Source: Mortierella sp. BCC40632
Lineage: Eukaryota; Mortierellomycota; Mortierellomycetes; Mortierellales; Mortierellaceae
Length of the DNA stretch: 64,000 nucleotides
Direction of reading: 5' to 3'
Assembly: GCA_011634665.1 (NCBI GenBank)
Contig: WAEK01000008.1
Span: 117,501-181,500 of the forward strand
The notes under the pieces are model-generated. The model saw nothing but the letters and a program-made list of their open reading frames with translations, made no database searches and had not been told where the DNA came from. This document shows positions 33,252-44,010 of this stretch, one piece after another. The first letter of the stretch is position 1, and every line of letters begins with the position of its first letter. The position numbers and the translations under genes were made by a program.

Positions 33252-36199
33252 CTACAAGTAACCAGCGGCTGCCTTGACTTGACGTCTTTGAGAAGACCGA
33301 TCTCTTTGTTTCTTAGGACGGTAGACCTCATCGTCATCGTCATCAGCGGAGCGCTTCCCCGCACACTTGAGTCGGTCAATGAACTCCACTTGATCCTTGG
33401 GGAAGATATCGCTGAAATTATCATCGCTAATGTTGATTACAACTCGCTGAACACCACTGGAATCCTTTGGCAGCTCTGAAAAAGCTGGCAGTTTGTCAGT
33501 CCACTTGGTAGGATAAGCAACAACCATGCTGACGTAGATGTTGTCGGGACAGTACTTGCGAAAAGCCCTTACGTGACCCTCAATTTTAGGCGCCGAAACT
33601 GTGCTGAGAGCCTCACTCCAATCCTTCTCTGAGAAATTAGACGACCCTTGATGCAACTTCATCTGAACAAATACCAGTATGACCCTTGCGCCATCAATGC
33701 GGGTGAAAAAGACCAAATCTGACCCCGATGGTTTGGACTTTGGGAAGAAAAATGGAGCCACAGGTGTGTTGCTACGAGTTGACCCATGGTCGACATGAGC
33801 ATCCATGAACTCCTCCATTGACATCATCTCATGAGTTGTACCTTGCTCGAGTCCGGGCTCCCTCCAACCAACAATCTCCATCTTGCCAACGAGAGACGGA
33901 CACATCTCAGAGATCGGTGGCTCATGTGGCCAATCAGACAGAGGTCGTGTGTTGAATGTTTCGCTGAATACTCTCATCATGAACCGCTCAAACATACATC
34001 CCTGCTCAATGGCCGTCAACTTCACCATTCGTTTCCGTACCTCTCTGGCAAAGTATGGATCAATGACCGTGAAATAGCTCTCCACAGCCTTGGAAACGAA
34101 GGGCTCGTCAACCACGGTCACAGCTTTGCCCCTTTTAATGATTTTGATCCGACCAAATGCATGCTCCACCAACTGAGGGTCCACCTCCTTAAGGACAAGG
34201 TCATGGCTCCCAAACATGCAGCGTTGGTACATTAGGAGCGCCAGCATGCTGTCAATAGACTCTACAAGCTGATCCTTGTATTTGCTGTGCTTGTCGTGAA
34301 GTCGTGAAATCTCATGGCAAATATTGCCTTTGAAGTGTCTGTGTCTCCATGATGTCAATCTATCCTCGGCATCCTCTATCGTCCTCATCCACGTGCTTGG
34401 GTCATTGTATTCGATTAACCTCTCTAATGAAGGTAGCACAATAAGGTGTAAGCACGAGGAAATGTACGCCTAATAACATCATCATGGCTCTCTATGTAAT
34501 ACTGTAGTGAATCAAGGTGGCTTACCAATCGAGCCTATCGCTGGCCTATAGCGGCCGGCAAACTTATCGAATAGAACATCTATTGCTTCAGGTGGAAGAT
34601 TATCATCCAAGGCTTTTCTTGACTCATCATCAAGCAATTGTCCCTGTATCCGAGAAACATATGCTTTAATCGAGTAACGAGAGGTCCAACCTGGAAACTC
34701 TAAGTACTGGATAAAAATATTAAATCTTTTGATCGATAGAGAACAGATAGAATAGACTCGCCGTTAATGATCACACTAGAATTCTGTGGTATATCAAATC
34801 TATAATAGCACAAATATGACAATGTAACTACTGACCTCGAAACTAGTTGAGTTATCCTTTAGATCAGAACCGGAGCTTCGTATCCAGAAAAGAGTATTAA
34901 TGCCTAAAGTCGGGCAGGGAGTTTGGGAGGGCAGAGTCGATGTTAGAGGCAGGAAGACCAAGACAGGTCGGAAGTACTGTAAAATTAGTTGAGAGAGTCG
35001 GGTGTACTTACTTAGTCCAGTGCCACAAGTTACCAAAGTGAGTTGATGTTCACCAATGGTACGGAAGGCATGCAGTATTGGTGACAATAGTGGTCGTGTG
35101 GAATTGTCGGATGATGACATGGACTGGAAAGATTCATTGAAAGCATCGCCAAGGATCTGTGCCTCATCGTTGACCACCAGAAGTCTGGTGATATCTTCGA
35201 TTTTTGGTAAACATCCAAGCTTGATAAGTTTTTTTTTTACCTCCCCGTACACTTTACGAGTCAGCAATGAAAGAGGAACCTCTCGGTGATGCTGAAGATT
35301 GAGAAGCTGAAGGTACAGATTGTTGAAAACGTCTTGCTCGAACAGCACATGAGGGCACATTTGTAGGAGGGTTCATCTTGCGCTGTTAAATGTCTTGCCA
35401 CTACCAGGGACTCCCAAACAATAGTTAAAGATAAGAAGTCGAGAAAGGAACAGGAATAAAGTAATCTTTCTTGCATAGGCGTTGTTGGATTGTTGGTCAA
35501 CAATAAATGTCTTTTTGTTATCGCCCATCTCTTGATCGACTGCAAAGTGGAGAGTGACCATATCCGATGATCCCCAATCGTCACTCGAAGCGTTGAAGTA
35601 AAATCCCCAGTGCCGACACAAAAGCTCTGCCACAGCACGCGTCTTGCCACAGCCTAAGCAGGCACAATGAGACACAAAGAGAAGTTAGAGCCATATCTCC
35701 GGAGTTTGGTTGATGATCATTGAGCATGGTTCGTAACTTACCAGAGACTCCAAAGACGGCTTTAGAAGCCAACAAATGATAAATCAGAGAGAAGATTAGA
35801 ACAGTGGCAATAAACATTAGCAGATTGGATGTAGTAACAAAGTCAGTGTTATCCATGATGGCCTGCTTACTTACGTATGTGAGGTCGATTGTTCTCCTTG
35901 ACCATCTCGAGAATAGATCCAGCCGCAAGATTCCTTGATGTTGAGTCAGGTATTGAGGGGTCGGGAAGATCCATGAAAGAAGACTCGGCCGTGAATCAGG
36001 TGGGTGGCCATATGTTCGACGCCATGCTCTTGGCAAACCCCTAACAGGACCAGAAGTGGTTGGAAGCCGCCCCTCGCCCATCACAAACGAGTCTAAAAAC
36101 TTGGTATGTCGTGATCCTGGTGCAAAGAACTTTTCCGTGATTGTTTTGATGTCAGCATGGAGGTCGCCTTGCATGAGAAGAAAGGGTGCGATGTTAGAA

Positions 36200-36238
<39 letters not shown>

Positions 36239-36754
36239 GAAAGCACAGGTGAACTCATACCGGACAGTGGTGAACTGGGACGAGAACCATCTGAATGGTA
36301 ACCAGGAAGTGGGGTCAATGAGCGAGAAGGTGCAGGCGCATGGACTAGAAATGAAAAAGAATAGGGTTAGTCTGTTGAAAAAGCTCATGCAGACAAGATC
36401 AATCAACAAAACGCGTCTCATTACCTTGGGGAGGAGGCCGCTGGACAATAATATGGATTGTCTTTTGGGAAGTGCTTCTGGAAAGACATCAGTAATATCG
36501 TCTGTCTCATCGAGCTCCTCCTTTGACGCGACATCAACAAGCCAGATTTCTTTGCGGTCCTTCTTTGGCAGAACAGGAACAGAGACGCGCCAGAGGGTGA
36601 GGTCCTTGGCGTCAACTCTGTTGAATGTGTCAGGAATCTTGGCCTTGATGGCGTCTTTGAGAGCATCAACGGTCTTTGTGGATTCAATCTCGACCGAGAA
36701 GGCACTAGCCTCTCCATCAACAAGACAGAACAAGGTGAGGGGGATGGCTGTCAT
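33252..36754 (-). pseudogene. Crinkler (CRN)-type gene: header, P-loop NTPase, REase-fold nuclease
   Basis: Eight exons can be placed: 36754-36425, 36344-36261, 36167-35875, 35759-35742, 35653-35012, 34903-34836, 34706-34526 and 34423-33252, all with GT-AG introns of 80-129 nt. Exon 1 is the ubiquitin-like Crinkler header (LTLFCLVDGE.., LTLWRVSVPV). The NTPase has Walker A GVSGCGKT, split by the intron after an 18-nt micro-exon, and Walker B LLVVNDEAQ, followed by LTLVTCGTGLS. The last exon carries a PD-(D/E)XK-like site (SGSDLVFF..LVFVQMKL, 33650-33730) and a basic C-terminus. Breaks: a one-base deletion in an A run (36463-36466), another at about 35976-35978, and an in-frame TGA at 35373-35375. 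This header-NTPase-nuclease architecture is known for Crinklers of fungi and oomycetes. Here it looks inactivated. Confidence 0.82.
36201..36234. repeat. 34-nt A run inside Crinkler intron 2
   Basis: A perfect A34 (T34 on the gene's strand) lies inside the 93-nt second intron, about 25 bases after the GTATGA donor, and makes up over a third of it. Confidence 0.9.
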
Positions 36755-37979
36755 GGTGTTGCGAAGCATCAGTGAAAAGAAGGGGATGAGGAAAAGAAGG
36801 TGCAAGTTGTAGAGAAGAGATTAAAAGCAAGGCGTGAGAACGGTGGCAAAGGCCATGAAAATGTGGAAATGGTGGCAAAAAAGAAAGAGAGTAAAAGACA
36901 AACGAGAAAATAAGGTCAAAAGAGAGCGTGGGAGCGGTAATGGCAACGGAGTAGAGAAAAGAGACGTGAAAGAGTGGCAAGTCCCCTCCATCGCCCTCCT
37001 CACCTGTTCAAAAAGTCTCTTGCCTTGCCTCCACACTCATTGCCTCTCTTCTCTATCAACCACAGCTGACTGAAGGTAAGTTTTGTTCGAATCAGGGCTG
37101 GTGACTAAAGGGTTTAGGAGAGGCGAAAAGACGATGTGTCTAGCATGCGAGCTGGATCAGCGCTTTCCAGGAAGGCACCTGTAAGATCGCTGCAGGTTCT
37201 CCTGCCAAAGCTCTGGGTCGGAAAACTTGATCCGAGGATCCTGTGCGAGACATACCACTCTCTTCTCTTACATCTTGCGACCTGGAAGATGAAGTGATGG
37301 TTTGCTCTGAATCTCACTGCGTGATTTCTAGGTAAGCGCTTGCCGCATGTTCTTAGCGACAGGCTCCCCTGGATGAACCTTGAGTAGGAGGCATTCATCA
37401 ACTTCTCTTTCTTGTCATCTAGTCGTGCCCTACACTGACACGTACATCTTGTTCTTTCTGAAATTTCATCTCCGCTCTTTCTTATGATTGGTTTCCAGGC
37501 AACGGGCCAATGGTGAATGCTTAATCACACATCTTATCTCATTTTCTCTTCAGGTAAGGAGCCATTTCTCTCATTGACTTGCACACAATTTCATACCAAT
37601 GCATTGCCTTCTTGACTCGGACGACTTACCATAGTAATGGGGTAGTCTTAGCAGCTGGGGTGCGGTTTGAAAGTCAATTGTTTTTGAGCGCAGTCCTTGT
37701 CGACCTGCGAAGGAGAACTGTTGATGTGTGCATGAGTGACTCAAACACCTCTCCAATGCACTGCTTTCTTGAGGCAGGTGGTTACCATTTAACAATGATG
37801 AATGGGTCAACCGGCCCAGCTGGGGTGTGGATTGGTGGTCATGATTCTTCTGGCCGTGGGACACGTCTTCCTTGGCTGGGATTATTTTGATTGTTGCGCC
37901 ATATACTTTTACTATGTAGTCGGAGCCAATTTAAATGGACACTGACATGGTCCCTCACAATCTCTTCAATGAGTGCTAG
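36755..37979. other. Divergent promoter region with an old tandem duplication
   Basis: This 1.2-kb region lies between the Crinkler start (minus) and the nuclease-like gene start (plus). Segments at about 37595-37672 and 37750-37835 are related: both have CCAATGCA.TGC, TTCTTGA, TTACCAT, AATG..GGGT and CAGCTGGGGTG in order. CTCTTCAG|GTAAGG at about 37545-37558 combines acceptor and donor sequence, and spliced 5' leader exons could lie here. No header domain was found upstream of the plus-strand gene. Confidence 0.5.
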
Positions 37980-40409
37980 ATGAATACTGACCGCTCATTC
38001 GACAAACAACTCCAATGGGCGTTGTCTCCGTCAAAGGACAGGCCGGAGCACGTTAACATGCCAGCTTTCGCTAAAATGTTCAACTACACCCAAGCAACAT
38101 CTGCTGAAGAGCCATATTTGAAGCTCATCAAGTCGCCAAACATCACCATAGCTCGGCGGCATAACCTCATGAGAGAATATGAGACCTTCAAAGTTAACGA
38201 GGCGAAGCAGTATTGGGAATCTGTACAGTTTAGGCTCAGTCTCAGAAGCACAGCACGGAAGGCAGCTGTATCCGCAGCGAAGGCAGGTTTACATGAACTT
38301 CAGGATGAGTACTCGACATACAAGAGAGGCTCCAGTGGCCAGGCAAATGAATGTATCGATTTGCCACCATCAGGTAATGGAAGATTCTCAGTTAATCTGC
38401 CATAAGCTCTTCACTTCCTAATATTACTCGTCTCGTAACCCCATTGTAGAACCAGCACAAATGCGTCCTGAAATGCCCCTGCCACAAGAAGAAATGGTAT
38501 GAGTCAACTGTCTCTATGTTGTGCCTTACTATGAATATCAGTTGCTAACAACCTAATGCTCCTGAAAAAAGACACAGCCCAGCTGTTCAACTTCAACCTC
38601 GACATCCTCAGATAGCGATGCAGCTTCTTCATCTCTTAGCTCTTCGTCAAAGAAGAAGCGTATGACAATCAGGACAGAAGACCCATGGCACGAACTTGCC
38701 CTGTCTTTGACTAGAATTGTAAGTACTGTAGTTTATATGAACGGAGATTTCATGTCAACTTGAGATGTAGGTTCTAACTCTTTGACTCTAGGTCAATGGC
38801 CAGAAAACTGGTTTTCCTCCATCCACATTAAACATGACGCGGTCAGCAGAGTTGCTGTTTCATCACGCTGTTGACTTGCTAGATGAGTACCAGCAACAAA
38901 AGCAAGATAAGAAAGATAGCACACTTGTCAAAGACGCTCAGTATGTTTATTTAACATTTGAATTATCAAGACTGCATGGCAGGACCTGCCCTTACCATTA
39001 ATTTTTAATACATTATTAGGGTGGCTATGTCTTATTTATTCAACACCATGTGTTTAGATTTGAGAATGAAGATGACATGGTTACCCAAGCTATCGCCAGC
39101 GCCACACTACCTCATTTCGAAGAACACGAATGTCTCAAGTACACACAGAGCTACTCGACCGTATTGGAGGAACACGGCCTTGAGTATCTTATCAGAAAAC
39201 TAGCCATTGACCGTGGCCAACTATTTTCGTCTTATCCAATTGACAAAGATCTGCCGGAGGCAGCGGTCATCAAGGAAAAAGCCCTTCGGGTGTTGGAGAA
39301 ACTGTAAGTGGCAAGGAGGTAGAGAGGAGTGTTGATTTGGGAGCTTAAAGATCGCTCCAGAGTACTAATTGTATCATAATACAGGTGCCACTTTGCACTG
39401 AGCCCCCCCTTTGGATCTTCACCTCCATCAGAGAATGACTGTCTACAGATATGGCAGGAAATTTTTAGCATCATTGCTAGTAAAATCACCATTCGCAGGT
39501 ATGTTCAGGCTTTCTGTTGCCATCTTCATTTTGAAGGGCAGGCTCGGGGATTTCTCTCTAACACAATCCAATCTCAAGCGGAGAGAAAGTACTAGAAGCC
39601 TCAAAAATGATGCGGAATCAGCAGTCGGCAGAGTTTGGAGACCTCAGTGACAGCGGACGCAAAGTTGACCTCATCTTTTCCTACAGTGGAGTCGAACTCT
39701 CTAATATTGAGTTCAAACGACAAGACATCTCATCCAAAGACATCACCGTCCAATGCCGTAAAAACATCCGTCTTGGTCGCTGCATTCAGGAACTCCATAA
39801 GAGTTACGGCGTCAAGGATCCTGTCGTGATGATGGCAGATGTCGCTGGCAAGTTCAATAATAGGCCGCACTTTATGGAGCTCAACCCTGGTGTTATTCTA
39901 ACATTGTAAATTGACATTGGCGACACCTATCGTGGCATTACCAGGTTATATTGGCTTCTTCTACTTGGTGAAGCCCTTCCAAGAGATATCCATTGCAGGA
40001 AAGACCACACAGTCAATGGTGATTCTTCCTAACACAGCTGGTGCCATGGAGGTTTTCTTGAATGGGACTTCGCTTGCAATGATATGGAACTACCTTGTAT
40101 GTATCATCTCTACTATTCTCAGAGCACTTGTATCCTTTATTGCTTTTCTTTTTTTTTTATTTTTTTTTTTATTTTTTTTTTATTTTATTTTTTTTTTGTA
40201 ACAAGTAGAATATTATTATTGGTTAGGATTTCCTGGAACGACAAGGTCCAAAGGTCGCGAGAGCAAGAGAGCGCACAGAGGCGAAACAGAAAATGGTAAA
40301 CATGGAGCAAGCAATAGCTTCCTCCCACTCCTCCACTCCTCCACTGATGGAGCGTGATTTCAGCAACATGATGTGTTTTAGCCCAAGCAGAAAGCGAAAG
40401 AGTATATGA
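37980..40409 (+). CDS. PD-(D/E)XK nuclease-like accessory protein, one frameshift
   Basis: Nine exons fit by phase: 37980-38373, 38450-38496, 38572-38718, 38792-38940, 39020-39303, 39385-39498, 39579-39847, 39945-40096 and 40227-40409. Intron 7 is GC-AG (GCTG|GCAAGT..CCAG). The C-terminal half has GRKVDLIFSYS (39655-39687) and LSNIEFKRQD (39697-39726). Asp followed by Glu-x-Lys on adjacent strands is the core of a PD-(D/E)XK endonuclease fold. Exon 3 is a Ser/Thr-rich linker ending in KKKR, and the C-terminus is SPSRKRKSI, both possible nuclear localisation signals. A two-base (TG) duplication near 39050 shifts the frame, so this copy may be broken. It lies head-to-head with the Crinkler gene. 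I do not know a named family. Confidence 0.65.
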
Positions 40410-41077
40410 TGAGGCAGCCTTCTCTGTCACGTAATTAGTACCTATCTCATCACTATCAATTATGTGATATGTGATATTTGCTAGTTTTTTTACTTGCGTG
40501 TTTGCGATAACATAGGATGAAAAGAATATGAAAGGATAAGTAATAAATGCTGCTGATATGGAAGAAGGATAGCGACGACGGAAAGTGAGGTCGTAAGAAA
40601 AGATTAGGGGCAACCATTACATGAGGAAGGCAGTGTATGAGCTGCAAACCATGCCCTCTCTGATTCTAGTAATACACACTAAGGTCTCTTGAGTCATGGG
40701 AGGGTGCAAATCATTAATGTAGCCTCATCATCCTGCATTCCTCTCCCTAAAAAATATGAGAAAGAAAGAAGAGATAAAGTGGTAAGCAGAATAGGTCAAA
40801 TCATAGCGCTAGTCGAGGTTGAGAGTGGGATACAATAGAATTGCGGGAACGTGCTGAACGTTTCTCTTTCAAATGCCTCTCCCTCAGCTGAGCGACATGG
40901 ATATCACAACAAGAACCCTTGCACTAGGAAATAGGCTCCTGATAATTGCGAAACTCAGTAATGGCGTAATCCACCATTAATGCATTTGCTCTCATATAAC
41001 AGCTATCCTTCGACTATCGTAGCCAATGCTGAATAGCATAATAGCTCCCGAGGAGCTGCTGTCAATCTCTGGTCATT
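40410..41077. other. Intergenic, no gene seen
   Basis: Holds the 3' flank of the nuclease-like gene, several imperfect GAAAGA tracts and no ORF with recognisable composition. The Fanzor-like remnant begins at its right end. Confidence 0.45.
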
Positions 41078-42076
41078 GGATGTCATTCAACAGCACATCA
41101 ACGAACTCTGCGATAAAAACATTAAGCCATGCCCATACAACAAGAAGGGCTATCTCCTCCGGGGTTCAATCAAGAAGGATGGATTCCAGTTGTAGGTCCT
41201 GGTCTTCAAAGTGCGAGAATTATTGCCCGTAAAAAGAGGTACCAGAAATTTGATGAGAATCGGGAATAGCAAGATGGACTGGCAGCCAATCCATCAGAAC
41301 AGGTATAGCCGCCCAATCCTTTTTGATCTGATAGAAAAGCAAAAGGAGGCCGTGCAGTCAACAGAAGATGGATGGAGTCGCAAAGGCCATTACTGTCTCT
41401 GTGTCTAGCTTTTTGCTAGTGACATCGAAACAAATCTTCCAGTGCTTTGTAGGCCTGCCGCCCAACTTTGGTGAATATATTACGCGTCAAAACGATCACT
41501 GAGGGGCACTGGGTTGGTTTTAAAACGGAGAGAGCTTCCACTCCAAGAAGTATAATTGAGATATGCAAAAAATGAGAAAAAAGGAGCTCCTCCAAATGAC
41601 AGATAGCTTGCTGGGAATGGTTAGAGGCTCCATTGGCCAGAGAAAGAATGAAGGAGAAAAAGTGGCCATTGGCATCGACCATGGTCAACCCACCTCCAAC
41701 GCCAGGCTATCATCACTACATGTGACACTCCAGGCCTACTTTGTCAAGAAGGTATACTCTACTCCTCCTTTGGATATTGGCTCTACGCATTTACTTTGAT
41801 GCTATAGCTGACCACTTAATCTCTCCAATGATAGTAGGTAAACCCTGGAGCTTCACTTAAGTTGGTGTTAGTGAGTATCACAGCAGCAAAAGGAATCCCA
41901 AATGCGAAGGTCTCGTCGCTCAAACAGAAAGCATCCGCTGTTTGTTCTACCGTAGTGTAAAAGGTATTGTATCGCAGTGTGATGGCAGGATAAAACACTT
42001 ACAGGACAATGCGAGGCTATATCAAGAAAGGCGAAGCTCCAGACTCCCTTCAACCGTATGACGACCATGGCAGTTA
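41078..42076 (+). pseudogene. Decayed Fanzor/TnpB-like RuvC nuclease, copy B
   Basis: This copy reaches further upstream than copy A. It has NIKPCPYNKKGYLLRGSIKK and DGFQL, then a TAG stop near 41192, then VLVFKVRELLPVKRGTRN. After a gap come AIGIDHGQPTSNARLSSLHV and LQAYFVKK. An 86-nt intron follows at 41752-41837, at the same position and of the same length as in copy A. Then come VGVSEYHSSKRNPKCEG (Glu codon at 41873-41875), QTESIRCLFY and, one frame over, DVMAG with MRGYIKKGEAPDSLQPYD. Motif order is that of eukaryotic TnpB-like (Fanzor) proteins. The glutamate sits just before the zinc ribbon, as reported for Fanzors, rather than in the earlier RuvC-II strand. Stops and frameshifts make it a relic. 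Confidence 0.6.
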
Positions 42077-42239
42077 GTACACGCGGTACTCTTTACGGTG
42101 ACGTATTAGATGCTACCATGTGTGGACTTCCTTTGCTAGTTGGTTCGGAGCGAAATCCCGACACTTTTGCTTGATCTTGAGAGTGGCAACTTGCATCCGA
42201 ACATCATCTCCACTACTTGTCCTCTTTTACATCCCTACC

Positions 42240-43931
42240 ATGTCGTTTCTTAGCAGGGCAGGCATCGCTGCGACTCGTTCGACTCGCATTGTTCAGAAGC
42301 GTTTCGGCTCCCATGTCGCTCATGGCCCCGAGGCTCCCCCAACCCATGAGGGTAAGGGAGAAAAAAAAAAAGATCATCTCCAGCCAGGATTCCCTCAGAG
42401 GAAACAACAACAACAACAATAACGCCATAAACCATCTACCGTGTCGAGATCACCCGTCGGCGAATCATTTGGATGCAGACATGATGTTGGATATGCAGAC
42501 CAGGACCGAGTTTGACGTGGTCAATACACATTTGGAGCAGGATCCCAGTCATGTCAGAGCTTCTACGCCACAGGACCAGGACTTGCATGTCGCTCATAGT
42601 TCCCGAGGGTGAATCAACCCTATTCTTCCTGTCTTACTCGAGCCTAACAAAAGCCAACCAATACCTTTTAATTCTCTTTATTGTTAGGCTTCACTTCTGG
42701 AGGCTTCAAGCTCGCCTTGATTGCCGTCGTTGGATTGATCGCCTGGAACCGTGTCGATGAGCACCTTACCAACCAGGGCGAGGTAAGGCCTCTCTTCCTT
42801 CACCGTAGTCTGGAGCGGCGCGTTATGGAGATGGATTTCACCCCTTCTCGGATGTTTGGAACAGGAGAAAGCGTGTAATGGAAGTGACAGGAAAGGAATG
42901 CCAGAGTCGCGCACCAAGAAAAAGAAAATCATCCGCGTCGACTTGTGTTTGAGCAGAGAAAACATTCGGGAGAGAATCTGCGTGTCAATATCATACTCAG
43001 TGAACAGCCAACAGAGGAGGAAATGAAATGCAATTGACCGTGCGATTGCAGGAACCCTGACCCTATTTGACTGAAGGCATCGTCAAATTGTGCTCGGACC
43101 ACATGCTCAAGGGATATCGACCTTCTACAACAATAGTCTCCTCTCCGGTTCTCGAAACACATGAAAATCACGCCTCATGTTTATTTCGACTCGATCTTGA
43201 CAATTACCTCCTCTTCATTTTTTCTCTCTTCTCTGGCGGCTCAACCAACTCTTCTTGATGTTTTTGGTCTACTTTTTATTAGGAGAAGCACCCTTTCACT
43301 CGCTACATCGAGTACTACATGCGTTCAGAGGAGGAGTCTCACCGCTTGAACAAGCAGCACATTGTTCTTGCCCAGCAGGCTGCTGATGACATGTAAGTTG
43401 GCAACCCTTTTTCTTTTGTTTGTTACCAGCAGGGTTCTGCTCAATTGCTTCTTTTAATGATAATATGAGCAAGAAGAAAGTGAAGTAGTGAGGGATCTGC
43501 GTTTCACTATTCTTGTCTGTATATTAACTTGACTGGCATTTTTTTTTCTCTCGTTTTTGTTGCCTCTCTTGTTCAACAGTAAGCTCTACAGCGGTGCTCA
43601 GCGCCCCCCTAAGGTCCAGCTCCGTTACCCCGAGTAAGTTGAGATGCCACTATTTTTTTTTTTTTTTTTTTAATCAAACGGGAACAGACGCGTGTGCAAA
43701 TGTATCGAGATCTCCCCACTTCCACCCCTCCTTCCCTTCCCTTGAGACAAGAGGTTCATCAGATATTAACCAATTGGACAATACGTCGTCGTCGTCGTCG
43801 TTTTTTTTTTTTTTTTTTTTTTTGCCATGTTTTTTTCTATATTATATAGCCTGATCAACAATGCTTCAGGACGTCTTGTTGAGCCTGGTACCACTGTTGA
43901 CACGGCCAATGTCGTCCCCAAGTTCCATTAA
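42240..43931 (+). CDS. Mitochondrial complex I accessory subunit, NUO-17.8-like
   Basis: Five exons (42240-42351, 42688-42782, 43283-43392, 43580-43633, 43850-43931) sum to 453 nt, a 150-residue protein of about 17 kDa. The N-terminus (MSFLSRAGIAATRSTRIVQK) is an Arg/Ser-rich mitochondrial presequence. A membrane segment follows (LALIAVVGLIAW), then RVDEHLTNQG, HPFTRYIEYYM, a charged helix, and the C-terminal PPKVQLRYPELINNASGRLV-like end. Layout and size resemble the fungal NADH:ubiquinone oxidoreductase 17.8-kDa subunit. The name is from memory of the family, not a search. Exon 4 joins exon 5 as GA|C, so the joined residue is Asp. Introns are longer (187-500 nt) than in neighbouring genes, and intron 4 holds two T runs. 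Confidence 0.8.
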
Positions 43932-43975
43932 AGCGGGTTATCACGACCTTCTCCCCATTTCATCCTCTTTTTTTC

Positions 43976-44010
<35 letters not shown>

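Noticed and set aside
41668..41690. Reading GIDHGQ as the RuvC-I aspartate of a TnpB-like protein
   Set aside because: It lies only about 40 residues before the zinc ribbon, where TnpB has its RuvC-II strand. The aspartate is not conserved in copy A (GIGLGQ).
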